Positions 22,350-34,585 of a stretch of 64,000 nucleotides of DNA are shown one piece after another. The position numbers and the translations under genes were made by a program. The stretch is taken from positions 47,638-111,637 of the forward strand of contig JACGCK010000150.1 in the NCBI GenBank assembly GCA_014925825.1, written 5' to 3'. Origin of the DNA: Pholiota molesta. Lineage: Eukaryota; Basidiomycota; Agaricomycetes; Agaricales; Strophariaceae. The notes below the pieces were generated by a model. It had not been told where the DNA came from. It saw only the letters and a list, made by a program, of their open reading frames with translations, and searched no databases. Numbering within the stretch: the first letter of the stretch is position 1; each line of letters opens with the position of its first letter.

Positions 22350-22640
22350 TGTCCAGAGATTGTGGGTGAGTTTCCGGCGCGCATCGCTGTCGGCAGCGAT
22401 CGTCGTTGCTGTCTAGAATGTGGGTGAGTGTCCGGCGCGCATCGTACAGCGCGGCCATACCTGATAATGTGGGTGAGTTGTCCGGCGCCCATAGTTGTCG
22501 GCAGCGATCGTCGTTGCTGTCCAGAGCGTGGGCGACGTGTCCGGTGGCCATCGTTGTCGGCGGACATGTCGTTGCTGTGCGGAGAGTGAGTGTCCGGTGC
22601 GCATCGTACAGCGCAGACGTACCTGATCAGATGATCGCTT
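22350..22640 (+). repeat. Minisatellite of about 60-75 bp units
   Basis: About five imperfect units, each containing GTGGGTGAGT, then TCCGGCGCGCATCG and GATCGTCGTTGCTGT. Units 2 and 3 of the large array have only about two units at the matching place (31641-31740, 40650-40765). Confidence 0.7.
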
Positions 22641-23067
22641 TTGACCTCGGCCGTCTGTTGCCCAAGTTGATGCCATCTGTAAACAGCAATGCGTACGCGT
22701 TGGAGCTGTGTTTCCCCGCCGGATGTGCGCTATCGTGTACTGGATGACCGATGTTGCATCCTTGGGCGGTTGGTGTATACAGAGGTGAGCGGAATGACGA
22801 TGTTGGCGCCGTGTTGGCGCTGTCCCGAGCATGTTGGTAAGTTTCCGAGCTCGTAGGTTGCGTAGCAGGCTTACCCGTGGATGTCCTAGTGCTGATCGGC
22901 TCCCTGTGTCGCGAAGGACGTCGTCCGCAGACGTCATCGACTGCTGGCCAGAGAGGGAGTGTGTGTTAGTAAGTAGTTCGGCGATCTCCATGCCCATCGC
23001 CGGCCATACCGTGCTGCGAGGCTGTTGAGTTGGGGATGAGTTGTCTGGCGGCGGTAACGTGCGTAGG

Positions 23068-23211
23068 CTGGAGAGGACGGGACGGAAACCGGGGAGGGCG
23101 GGGACGGCGGAGAGTGGACGAGAAGACGGAGAGCGGACGAGAGGACGGAGAGCGGGACAGGAGAGGACGGAGCGCAGGACAGGAAGCGCAGAACAGGAGA
23201 GAACAGAGCAG
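23068..23211 (+). repeat. Purine-rich GA minisatellite, unit 1/2 junction
   Basis: Degenerate repeats of GAGGACGGAGAGCGGAC, with strong purine bias on the plus strand, ending about 150 bases upstream of F-box copy 2. Equivalents lie at about 32215-32340 and 41255-41385. Confidence 0.7.
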
Positions 23212-23276
23212 GTGTCGACGCTGGCTGTGCGACACTTCTGAATCTTGCACGACGCGCTCATGTGACACATACTTAA

Positions 23277-23296
23277 ACGTGACAGTGACTGTACGC
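23277..23296 (+). promoter_or_regulatory. Conserved promoter element, F-box copy 2
   Basis: ACGTGACAGTGACTGTACGC, 81 bases upstream of the ATG, as in copy 1. Confidence 0.6.
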
Positions 23297-23357
23297 GCTT
23301 TGACATTGCCAGCGACAGCGAGGTCGACGTTCCGGGTGTCTTGCAGCTTTTCCCATC

Positions 23358-25467
23358 ATGGATCCCCCGACGTTATCCACACGAAGCATACGGGACTACT
23401 TTACGCCAAATATAACCTCTATTACGCTTGCGGACGCCCAGCCTAGAACACCAGATCATGCAGAAGAACATGCAGATTCAGAAGTTGGCTCACGCGAACC
23501 TCGAGCAAAGAAGATCAGAATTACGGCAGATAATGGCAGAAATATCGCACTGCGAGGAGTTCAGGACAGGAAAATTAAAAGGGAGCGTACCGAAAACAGC
23601 GTGGGGACGAGCAAGAGCGCGGCGCGGAGGACCGCTGGACGCGCCAAGTTGGGTTTGTTGCCTTCGGTTCCACTGGACGTGCTGTTCGAGGTTTGAAAAT
23701 TGTGCTCGCTTTATACATTTTTGGATTATTAACGAAAGTCCTGTAGATATTCAGTCACCTCGCACCTCTCGATCTTCTGCGTCTTGCGCGAACGACCAAG
23801 GAATTGAGGAAGTTACTTCTGCATCGCTCATCGACTTTTGTCTGGAAGGCCACATTGAGTAATGTTGAAGGGCTTCCAGCATGCCCTGAAGATATGTCGC
23901 TGCCATGTTGGACCAACCTCGTATTCGACCACCACTGTCAGGTATGAGCCATCAATATAACTAATCGCCATTCGTTCATCTGTATTTGCACCCAGAATTG
24001 CCTTACGAACAACGTGAAAAAATGCGACTTTGCTTTACGCGTTCGCTACTGCAAGAAATGTGCCAACGACAAGTAAGCCGCATTCATCAGTCGAGTACTC
24101 TGACTCAACTTCTTCAGATTACTTCAACAGTCTGCATTTGAACCTAACAACAGCCTTCACCAAATCATTCTGAAGGCCGTCCCTTTCAGCAATTGGAACA
24201 TGGGCAACCGTAAGCATCGAATTGATATATCGGCTTCGTCACAATAACGTGTTACTCAGGCGTTGAGAAACGTTGTACCGTTGAGGACCGAGACAGGCTC
24301 CTTGATGAGATAGAAGTCGTGATAGAGAGTAAGGACCACAACGCCATTCCCGATTTCGTGGCGAAGAAATGTGCAGAAATCGATGCGCGGCTAGCGGTAC
24401 GGAGCCTCATTATTTATCTGGTTTCTATTTACCAATAGAATTATAGCATGCCCAAACATGCAAAACGTGGATGAACGATCTACTCCGAAGTCGAGAGCGC
24501 GAGCTGGCTGACTGTCGGAAATCGAGAGCCGAAGCGTGAGTGTTACACATCCATTTAATGGACCTAGAAAAAGGTTACGAAGCCTGCGGCCATGCTAGCA
24601 TCCGGGCGAAGCTAATAGAACTCGGTTATCAAGCCGAGCTTGATTTCCTCGACGAACTCAAAGCTGGTGTTTGCGCCATCAACCCATGGCCCAGGATCGT
24701 CAAATTCGAGGATCACCCGCTCGTCAAGCCTGCGAAGCCGCTCACCGAGAAGAGTGAGTGCTATCCACGGCGACACGACTGTCTGCTCATTTCCAAAAAT
24801 TTCAGCATGGGCTGCGATGAAGGACGAGATGATCAAATATATCACAGAAGCCTCTGGGCTACGGAAGGAAAACATGCATTGCATCGCCATCCGCACCCAC
24901 ACCGCGCTCGTGTACACCGCCTACGTCAGCTGGCGGCGGAAACCGGAGAACCTCAGCAGATACCCCGCGGACGCGCCCATGCCGAATCTCGCTGACGTCC
25001 TCGATTTCCCGCCGATCAAAGGCATGGTACATGCACGCACCGAGCGCGAGCTCGACATGGACCGCGTCGTATCTTGCCTCGCGCGATCACTGCACGACGA
25101 AATTGAGGAATGGCGCGAGGACATCGCCTCGGACCTCTTGGGGAAGGTGACGCGCAGCCGCGTATGGGATGACGCGCAATGGTGGTACGAAATGGCGGGC
25201 GACTTCTGGGACAAGCGGCTGCGCTTCTTCGAGCGCGCGGTGGTCGTGTTCCGGTGCACGAACCGCTGGATGCACTATCGCTGGGAAGAGCAGCGGCTCC
25301 GCGCGGACGTCGTGTTCCCTGTGGGTACGCCCAATGTCCCGTTCGCGATTTCAATGGCGGCGCAGAATGAGGACCACGCGCCGGTGATGGATGAGCAGGT
25401 GTTGCGCGCGATCCTGGAGGCGTGTTGGATGGACTGGAAGAAGACGACGATGCTTGTGTGTCGATGA
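23358..25467 (+). CDS. Array F-box protein, copy 2 (short form)
   Basis: Eight-exon model join(23358..23690, 23747..23941, 23996..24072, 24118..24209, 24260..24396, 24447..24535, 24599..24753, 24806..25467), 579 aa, in frame. It has the same architecture as copy 1: N-terminal SIRDYF motif, basic linker, F-box split by intron 1 (PLDVLFE, then IFSHLAPLDLLRLARTTKEL), Cys pairs in exon 3 and a tryptophan-rich C-terminal region (WWYEMAGDFWDKRLRFFERA). The first exon is nine codons longer than in copy 1 and resembles copies 3 and 5 (TPNITSIT after the motif). It carries the same 50-codon deletion and MLVCR ending as copies 1 and 3. No frame break seen; the presumed SCF adaptor role is by family only. 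Confidence 0.78.
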
Positions 25468-28400
25468 TTTATGTGCTGATGACGTCTTTTTAGCTGCAAA
25501 TTCGGAGGGAAAGAGGTGATTTTGGGTGGTGAAATTGCCTAAACGGGGGTAGGTTTTTCAAAATGAGCGTAGGTCACAATGTCCTCTCGGGTTCTGGTAT
25601 AATGCGCGCAGAGGTTAGCCCTCCCCGAAGGGCAAGCTATCCGCACCCCGCAACTACCTACGTACTCGGTAACTCTACACTTTGTAATTCCAATTAGTAG
25701 GTTGCAATGAAATTCAATTGAATCCTTACAATTGAGTTTGTGCGCTTAAGATTTGTGATGGAAAGTCGCACACAGTGTCTTCAAAAATCAAATTAGACTT
25801 GTTTTCCACGGAAAGTCGCACACAGGTGCAATGTCTTCAATAATCTCGACAGTTCCAATATAGTAAAATACTCACTTTGTGTGAAAGGCTTGCACAGAAA
25901 CACGGTTATCTTTATCTGCAAGGCCAAATCAGGTGCTTTTGTGATTATCTCAGTAAGAATCACTTACCGCGAGATCTTATATCATTCGTACGGAACACGG
26001 AAGTCCTAATGATGACATGGTAAGCAAAAGTTGACAAATCATATCAAACCCACTTACTGTCTATGCTCGCACACTTGACAATCTGCATCGTGAAAAGTCA
26101 AATTTGGGCTAAAATTGTGATTGAGATAAGAAATCACTTACACGGAGGCCATGACATGCAATCTCGCAGGAAATCCAAACATCTAATGCACCGAAATAGA
26201 GCAAGACTATAGCCATGCTCGCGGGAAATCCAAATATCTAATTAGAATAAAACCCACCCAATCAGTACTGCAATGACACAAAACATTCCAAATCAATCAC
26301 ATACCATGCTTAACATTTCAAGTTTTAACTCGAGGCTACAGCAATAGAAAATCAATGACCACGGGAACTCGGAAAATCATGTTTAACTTAGGGACTGACC
26401 AAAGTGTTACATGTTGAACCTTGCGGGATCTTGCGTCGATATCCGCGGGAACTCGGAAAATCAAGTGTGACATAGGGACTAACCAAAGCGTCACATGTGT
26501 AGCCTTGTGTAGGCCTGGCGCGATCTTGCGTCGATATCTGTGGGACCTCGGAAAATCAATTTTAAAGTCGGGGATGGCAGGGGATGGCTAAGCACCAAGT
26601 GAGTACCAGGTACAAAGTCAAAGTAAGCTTTTACACTGACCTAAGCATGACAGGGTAGAGCAGTAGAAGCGAGGTGTATGTGATAATGTGATAGTGCGAA
26701 TAGGAAATCTCGCGGGAAATCTAAATCTCAAATTTTCATACAATGCACCTCTATAGAGCAAAATCACTTACACAGAGACTGTAGCAACGCTCGCGGGAAA
26801 TCCAAATATCTAATGTCAATTTGAGCCACATCATTAGTGCCGAAACAACTGTCAGGTTAACAGCCACAGGAGCTCGGAAAACTAAATCAAACTTTGGGAC
26901 TGACCTAAGCATGAAAAAGTAGAGTGGTAGAAACAAGGCGGATGCGCGCAATCAGTGCCATGATCTACGGGCGCTTAAAATATAAACAACGATCTAAGTT
27001 GGAAATAATCTCAATTAGTGCGTGTTACATGAATATGGGCTAGATTACTCACGTCCAGCAACATCATCACAGATAGGGCTGTGGATGGGGTCGCAAACAG
27101 GAATAGAATGGTGCATTACGACGGGGTAAAACGGTACGGATTCCTTCCAAAACCTTCCAGTCTTTATACTCACAGCACGCCAAGCCGGACCAGTTCTTCC
27201 ACGTCCCCATCATTATTTCTCCGATCACTAAATTCTGGAATGCACGGCAAATTCGCAGGCATTACTATTGTCTCCTTAGGCCCGAGCTACTGCTACCCGA
27301 CCCCTGCAAAATCACTGCTTAGGCTCGGAATAAACCTTTCTCATACCATATGATAGTCCTTATTTACCGGCGGCTTCAATTCCTGTCTTCCTTATTCTAA
27401 TGGCATTTATATATTTCTTTTCTTTACAGATCTCTGAGTCAGATCAAACATTTCTCGCACAAACCATTCCATGTTATTGATCTCTGACAATAGCAAATAT
27501 TCCTTTACCGGGACCACAATAACATAATTCCGGTACTAAGCACCACCCAAACTTTCGGGCGCTTCGATATATGCGTGTGCGGTAATATGGACATAACAAG
27601 AAGCCAAGTAACCAACGGAAGTCAAATCATTGCCTCCATCCCCAAATCACCGCCGCAAATTCAAAAAATCCGCTTCTTCTGCTAACGTCATCAGAAGCAT
27701 TGTCATTACTAGTGACAAAATCGGATAAATATCTCCAAGTAAACGAGTGCCGTGCACTGCTACTTGCTGGCAAACTCGTACTTGTGTACGTGGCGAAATT
27801 CTTGACATAAGAGCGGAATCTGTTGAGCAAGGTTGAAGCGTTGCGAGCGGGAATCTCGTCAACCTTTAGGCTATGTATGGCGAACGTAACGAGCGGCAAT
27901 GTCATCAAAGTCTAACCCATGCAGGGGACTGCCGAATAAAACAAATAAAATATTTGCCTGAATCTCGCGTTCCAGACAGAAGATAAAGCAAGTGCACAGG
28001 TATCATTTACATTGAAATATTCAGTGTACGTGCGAGGTTGAAGCATTGCGAGCGGTTTAACATGACATCATTTGCGTCCGATTCACATGCTCCGCCATTG
28101 TTCCAGAGTTATTCTCCTCTCGCGCTGTGCTCAATAATGAACGTATAATATTCTTATTCTTATTGAAACAGAATTTGGACTACAACATATTCAACCGTTC
28201 TGAATAATCTACCTACAACTACCTCTGCAATGTAACAGGCGCCCGTGCAGTGCTACATAACACTTTCCATGTGTTTTGGCCATTTCTCTGTTATTAAAAG
28301 CTTTGGAGAGCCCTGGGAGATCGAATATACAGTAGTACGATGTAGTATTGATAGTTGAATAGACTTGTCTTCTGGAAATCAAGAAGTTGATCGAGGAGTT

Positions 28401-29470
28401 TGGTAAATCTGCAATACTGAATGGTCATCATTCAGAATTCAACCGTCACTTCGAAGTATTTTCTTCCTTATTAACTGAAGTAGAGAGAAGCATCACTGAA
28501 GATACCATTGGCGGCTTTTCGCTGCGAGCGAACAAGGGTAAGCACTGTGCGTACCGCGCCACCATTTTAGGCGCCGGCGCTGAACGTGTCCCAATACACA
28601 TGCTCTCAACATTGCGCGCATTTGTGTTACACATAAAAAGCGGCCGCCAGCCATGGTTAGTTGTACCTAGTCTATTATAATAGATTGCGCTTTCAATTCT
28701 GATTGTACACAGAGACATGCGCTTGGAAATTTATCACCCCCGTAACAACGCCCTCCTCCTCTCCCAATTCGTCAATTGAAACGAAGAAAAAGTATCGATT
28801 ATATATCAGGGTCATCTCTTACATACATTTACTTAGTTCTAGCATTTTTTCTTTAGTACTGCGACCGCGATGCGGCGGGATGTACATGACGACGGCGAGT
28901 CAGCACGATTCAATCAATCGCATCTCAGAGCTTGTGCTCTCTTGCAAACTCAGTCGGAAGCCTCGAAAATGAGGTAATACATAGCCCCAATGAGGTTCTA
29001 TTGTACACCAGAAATTTGGAGCGGCCAGACGGGGGGAGCCAAGGATAGCTGTACCGAGCATGATCCTCTCCTCCCACCCCGTTTCGCGTTTCCAGTCCAT
29101 TTCGCATCGCACGGGGACCTGAAAAAAACGGCTTAGAACCCCGTTATTAGTGCCATCAAGGGTCCTCTCGGGTGCGTTGCCAGCGAAGATGGCGCGCTTG
29201 AACTTTCCGCCTGCAAGAAGATGCATTTGCTGAATGCTTAGGTTCGGAGCATTGCATGGATTAAGCAGTCTAGTGCCGTTTCCCTATAGTTTTACGACAT
29301 AAGAATATGGCCTACTGGGTCAGGGATTGGTGGGTGTGTGAGTAGCAATTATTCTTGGCCACTGCGCAGAGGAGGTTCGCAATTTTGCGAATGTAGAAAC
29401 ATGAACTGCATTATCTACACTCAAGAACAAACTTGAATGAATAGGTCGCTTTTCTGTATTCAAGTCATAA
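25468..29470. other. AT-rich spacer of unit 2
   Basis: Equivalent to 15874-19950. The minus-strand frame matching 18075-18377 is broken here by a deletion of about 20 bases near 27825. No gene supported. Confidence 0.5.
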
Positions 29471-32349
29471 TAGAAATTGGCTATGAGTTTCCTATTGATA
29501 ACTGGTATGGTTTACAAGACACAAGCAAAGGTGAGCAACGGACGCGGACGAGAGAACGGAGGAGGAGATGCAGATCGATATTCGCTTAGCGCACGCGGAC
29601 CCTGGATGAGATGTTTCCAATGCCACCGTTTTCATTCTACGTACGTACACATCTACCAAAGGTATATATAAGACTACGGATATGCCTCTCATTCCCTCAT
29701 CCCGCTCTTCTCTGCTCTCCACTGCTCTCCTCTCCTCATATTCACTTCTCTCCCTCTATCCCGCTGAGCTCGACGGTTCTGCTGAATCTGGTCAGCGCTG
29801 TCCTTCTCCGCACGTCTACTCGTCGATGCAGATGAGTTCCGCCTGTCATGCAAGTGAGCTCTTGGTATTTCGAGGGACAAACCTGATCGTTAACCCGCTG
29901 CACCTTACGCTGGCTACAGCACACAGCCGCGCACGGCGTCACAATCCACGCCACGTACGGGTTGCGCGATACGCCAGCGCCGTGCCCTTGCGCGACTGGG
30001 CCAGCCGGCCTCGGTGCTGGATAAAGCGGTCAGTAAAGATTACTAGCGTTCTCATGTCCGTGCTCACCTATACCCCGAGGCAGCAAAGATGCCGTCCTCG
30101 CATCCATCCCATCGGCCTTCCGCCTGTTGTCGTCGGCCTCGTTGGTAAGTGGAACAGATGGGCCGTCTTTGCCTCCTAGCCGCCGAGCCGCTCGCATCGC
30201 CGTCGTTCCACACGCCAGGACGAGGCGCCATCCCGCGGACCTGCGTCTGTATGCCGCACGAAGGCGCCGCACGTCGGCTTGAGGCCTGACGCAGGTGAGG
30301 AGTTCCTGCACGGTCGAATCAGCGCCACACTGCGCAGCGACGCCCACCGCCCTCGCAAATCACCTTCGCCGTCGTCGTCGTGCCGCAGCTGGTAGGTTGT
30401 CCATCTCCTCTTCAAAGACGATCGTCGCGTTGCTGACCCGTATCTCGATCCCTCCACGCTGCCGTGTGTCGCAGTGGGGCTGCAGCCCATACACTGCCCA
30501 CTGAGATTCCCGTGGGGTCGAGTGTCAGAGTGGGGGTAGGGCCAGCGGCATAGACAACGGCGGGTGCGAGGTGGCGGGGACAGAGGTGCTCGTCGTAATC
30601 GGCGAGCTCATAGTGTTGCTGTGGTGAGTTCGTCGTAGTTCCTAGATTCCGCGGCTCGCCGCTGGGCGAAAGGCGGCGCTATCATCTTCAAGGCTATAAT
30701 GCGGTGAGTAAGGCCGATACGGTGAGGGCAACGTCGCGCTCACTGATGATTTCGGCCCGCTCTCGTCCCCAACGCCCTCGCGGGTCGCGCCGCTGTCGTC
30801 CAATCCACGCCGTGAGTCGCCGACTCCATATCCCAGTGTTGTCCTGTCGTCGCTGGCGCTGCTCCGGGGTCCGTATATCGCCCATGCCGTTCTCAGTTGC
30901 AGCAGTGTCGTCGCTGCGCCGCCGGATCTAGGTGTGCCGCTCTGGAGGTGCTGCTGGTATGTTGAGCGCTAAGGAATGTTGGCTATAGCTACGCACCGAT
31001 GCTCTCCTCCCCTGGCTTTGCGAGTCGAACCGTTGTCGTCGTCGTTCAAGCCACGCCGCAAGCAATATCCCAACGCCGTGTGGTGTCGTCGCGGCGGCGC
31101 CATGTTGGCTAACTCACTGCTGTGAGCGCGATGCTGAGAGGACGGCAGATTCGATGAGATCTACACACCTGGGACCTCCGTTGTCTGTGCTGCGTGGCTC
31201 CTGCACGCCCTGGTGCCCTTGGACCGCCCTCCCTTGCTCTCAGTCTCAGTCTCTGCGTGCGGTCTGAAGTCGCATGCTCGCCATCGTCGTCGTTGCGCTC
31301 GCCGGCCCACCCCGTTCCGCTCGTCGTGTCTAAATGCCATTCTGGAGGTGCTGCTGGTGCGTTTAGCAAGGTGGTACGGCGTATGCGGGGGCGCCGATGA
31401 ACGGGGACTTGCCAATGCCGTGGACCGTGGCCCGGATGTGCTCGTATGCCGAACTGACGTCGTCCTGGGATGGATGTGCCCGCGGTACCGGAGGCACGAG
31501 GTAGGCGTCGGGATCGAATTTGCGGTGGGATGTGTGCTGATAGGGTGTATGCCGCGGAGCCGTGCTTCCGTCGCTGTGTGCGCGCTGCGCCGTTCAGGGC
31601 GATGGTGTTGAGCGCAGAGGGTGGATGGGTGCTGCTGTCCGGAGAGTGTGGGTGAGTTGTCCGGGGCACATCGTTGTCGGCAGCGATCGTCGTTGCTGTG
31701 CAGAGTGGGTGAGTGTCCGGCGCACATCGTACAGCGCAGACGTACCTGATAAGATAATCGCTTTTGACCTTGACCGTCTGCTGCGCACCGCGGACGCGTT
31801 GGAGCCGTGGTTCATTCGCCGGGTGTACGCTATCGTGTCCTGGATGAGCGATGTTGCGTCCGTGGAAGGTTGGTGTGGCAGAGGTGCGCAGGGTGTTGAG
31901 GGTCGGCGGCGTATTGGCGCTGTTCCGAGCACGTTGGTGAGTTTCCGAACTCGTAGGTTGCGTAGCAGGCTTACCCGTGGATGGCATAGTGTCGCGAAGG
32001 ACGTCGTCCGCAGACGTCATCGATGCTGGCCAGAGAGAGTGTGTGTGTTAGTAAGTAGTTCGGCACGCATCGTAGAGCGAACGTGCCTGAATGCGTGATC
32101 ATACACTGATCTACGCCGTCGCGTCGTAGAGGGCCAACTCTGGGTCTCGGGCGATCTGCTGCGAGGCTGTTGAGTTGGGGATGAGTTGTCTGGCGGCGGT
32201 AACGTGCGTAGGCTGGAGAGGACGGGACGGAATCCGGGGAGGGCGGGGAGTGGACGGCGGAGAGAGGACGGAGAGCGGACGAGAGGACGGAGCGCAGGAC
32301 AGGAAGCGGACGGAGGGCAGAACAAGAGAGAATAGAGCAGGTGTCGGCA
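29471..32349. other. GC-rich spacer of unit 2
   Basis: TATA-like box near 29663, CT-rich leader, GC-rich degenerate repeats, two minisatellite units (about 31641-31740) and the GA tract (about 32215-32340). It lacks the piece found at 20400-20600 in unit 1. No gene supported. Confidence 0.5.
32215..32340 (+). repeat. Purine-rich GA minisatellite, unit 2/3 junction
   Basis: Same GAGGACGGA-type repeats as at 23068, directly upstream of F-box copy 3. Confidence 0.65.
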
Positions 32350-32401
32350 CTGGCTGTGCGACACATCTGAATCTTGCACGACGCGCTCATGTGACACGTA
32401 A

Positions 32402-32421
32402 ACGTGACAGTGACTGTACGC
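32402..32421 (+). promoter_or_regulatory. Conserved promoter element, F-box copy 3
   Basis: ACGTGACAGTGACTGTACGC, 86 bases upstream of the ATG. The leader here has a small duplication (CTTTTCCCAAA) that adds the extra bases. Confidence 0.6.
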
Positions 32422-32487
32422 GCTGACATTGACAAGCTGAGCTCGACGTAGCGTGTATCTTTCAGCTTTTCCCAAACTTTTCCCATT

Positions 32488-34585
32488 ATGGATCCTCCGA
32501 CGTTACTCACACGAAGCATACGGGACTACTTTACGCCAAATATAACCTCTAGTACGCGTGCGGACGCCCAGCCTAGAACACCAGAACATGCAGAAGAACA
32601 TGCAGAAGTTGGCTCACACGAACCTCCAGCCAAGAAGATCAGGATTACGGCAGACAATGGCAGAGATATCGCACTGCGAGGAGTTCAGGACGGGAAAATC
32701 AAAAGGGAGCGTACCGAAAACAGCGTGGGGACGAGCAAGCGCGCGGCGCGGAGGACCGCTGGACGCGCCAAGTTGGGTTTGTTGCCTTCGGTTCCACTGG
32801 ACGTGTTGTTCGAGGTTTGAAAATTGTGCTCGCTTCATACATTTTCTGATTATTAACGAAAGTTCTGTAGATATTCAGTCACCTCGCACCTCTCGATCTT
32901 CTGCGCCTTGCGCGAACGACCAAGGAATTGAGGAAGTTACTTCTGCATCGCTCATCGACTTTTGTCTGGAAGGCCGCATTGAGCACTGTTGAAGGGCTTC
33001 CAGCATGCCCTGAAGATATGTCGCTGCCATGTTGGACCAACCTCGTATTCGACCACCACTGTCAGGTATGGGCCATCAATATAACTAATCACCATTCTTT
33101 CATCTGTATTTGCACCCAGAATTGCCTTACGAACAACGTGAAAAAATGCGACTTTGCTTTACGTGTTCGCTACTGCAAGAAATGTGCCAACGACAAGTAA
33201 GTCGCATTCCTCAAATGAGTACTCTGACTCATCTTTGAACAGATTACTTCAACAATCTGCATTTGAACCTAACAACAGCCTTCACCAAATCATTCTGAAG
33301 GCCATCCCTTTCAGCAATCGGAACATGGGCAACCGTAAGCATCGAATGAATATATCGGTTTCGTCGCAATAACGTGCTACTCAGGCGTTGAGAAACGTTG
33401 TACCGTTGCGGACCGAGACAGGCTCCTTGATGAGATAGAAGTCGTGATAGAGAGTGAGGACCGCAACGCCATTCCCGATTTCGTGGCGAAGAAATGTGCA
33501 GAAATCGATGCGCGGCAAGCGGTACGGTGCCTCGTTACTTATCTGGTTTCTATTTACCAATGGAATTATAGCATGCCCAAACATGCAAAATGTGGATGAA
33601 TGATCTACTCCGAAGTCGAGAGCGCGAGCTGGCTGACTGTCGGAAATCGAGAGCCGAAGCGTGAGTGTTACATATATGGACCTAGAAAAAGGTTACGAGG
33701 CCCGCGGCCGTGCTAGCATCCGGGCGAAGCTAATAGAACTCGGTTATCAAGCCGAGCTTGACTTCCTCGACGAACTCAAAGCTGGTGTTTGCGCCATCAA
33801 CCCATGGCCCAGGATCGTCAAATTCGAGGATCACCCGCTCGTCAAGCCTGCGAAGCCGCTCACCGAGAAGAGTGAGTGCTATCCACGGCGACACGCCTGT
33901 CTGCTCACTTCCAAAAATTTCAGCATGGGCTGCGATGAAGGACGAGATGATCAAATATATCACAGAAGCCTCTGGGCTACGGAAGGAAAACATGCATTGC
34001 ATCGCCATCCGCACCCGCACCGCGCTTGTGTACACAGCGTACGTCACCTGGCGGCGGAAACCGGAGAACCTCAGCAGATACCCCGCGGACGCGCCCATGC
34101 CGAATCTCGCTGACGTCCTCGATTTCCCGCCGATCAAAGGCATGGTACATGCACGCACGGAGCGCGAGCTCGACATGGACCGCGTCGTATCTTGCCTCGC
34201 GCGATCACTGCACGACGAAATCGAGGAATGGCGTGAGGACATCGCCTCGGACCTCTTGGGGAAGGTGACGCGCAGCCGCGTATGGGATGACGCGCAATGG
34301 TGGTACAAAATGGCGGGCGAGTTCTGGGACAAGCGGCTGCGCTTCTTCGAGCGCGCGGTGGTCGTGTTCCGGTGCACGAACCGCTGGATGCACTATCGCT
34401 GGGAAGAGCAGCGGCTCCGCGCGGACGTCGTGTTCCCTGCGGGTACGCCCAACGTCCCGTTCGCGATTTCAATGGCGGCGCAGAACGAGGACCACGCGCC
34501 GGTGATGGATGAGCAGGTGTTGCGCGCGATCCTGGAGGCATGTTGGATGGACTGGAAGAAGACGACGATGCTTGTGTGTCGATGA
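32488..34585 (+). CDS. Array F-box protein, copy 3 (short form)
   Basis: Eight-exon model join(32488..32814, 32871..33065, 33120..33196, 33243..33334, 33385..33521, 33572..33660, 33717..33871, 33924..34585), 577 aa, in frame. Intron 6 is 56 nt here against 63 nt in copies 1 and 2. Domains are as in copy 1: SIRDYF at the N terminus, basic linker, F-box, Cys pairs, and the same 50-codon deletion with MLVCR ending. Among copies 1-3 this one shows the clearest small coding changes in exon 8 (WWYKMAGEFWDK). Open and probably functional at sequence level; expression unknown. Confidence 0.78.

Larger units (their letters stand above)
13667..23220 (+). repeat. Array unit 1 (about 9.55 kb)
   Basis: Contains F-box copy 1, an AT-rich spacer and a GC-rich spacer. 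Homology to units 2 and 3 runs end to end apart from indels. Its left edge is the ancestral gene 5' flank, shared with copy 5 (13588-13666 versus 44605-44665). Units 2-4 instead abut the GC-rich end of the previous unit. Confidence 0.85.
19951..23220. other. GC-rich spacer of unit 1 with promoter-like start
   Basis: It begins with a TATA-like box (20118-20125, TATATAAG), a CT-rich tract (about 20158-20184) and exon/intron-like sequence, then becomes a GC-rich field of degenerate repeats (GGTGCTGCTGG and similar). Units 2 and 3 lack a central piece found here (about 20400-20600). Frame-breaking differences between units suggest a decayed gene rather than an active one. Many long open frames on both strands are a GC effect. 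Confidence 0.5.
23221..32349 (+). repeat. Array unit 2 (about 9.13 kb)
   Basis: Same order as unit 1: F-box copy 2, AT-rich spacer, GC-rich spacer with TATA-like box, minisatellite and GA tract. It differs by small indels. Confidence 0.85.

Noticed and set aside
22350..22640. Direct repeats considered as a CRISPR-like array
   Set aside because: The organism is a eukaryote, the repeats are degenerate and contiguous, and there are no unique spacers; it is a minisatellite.
20869..23306. Many long frames in GC-rich spacers (up to about 300 aa, also at 31109-32020 and 39810-40742)
   Set aside because: Present on both strands at once, low-complexity and differing between units; best explained by GC-rich repeats lacking stop codons.
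29682..30179. Plus-strand frame MPLIPSSRSS after a TATA-like box
   Set aside because: It translates the CT-rich leader and has no counterpart in unit 1; probably 5' UTR-like sequence.
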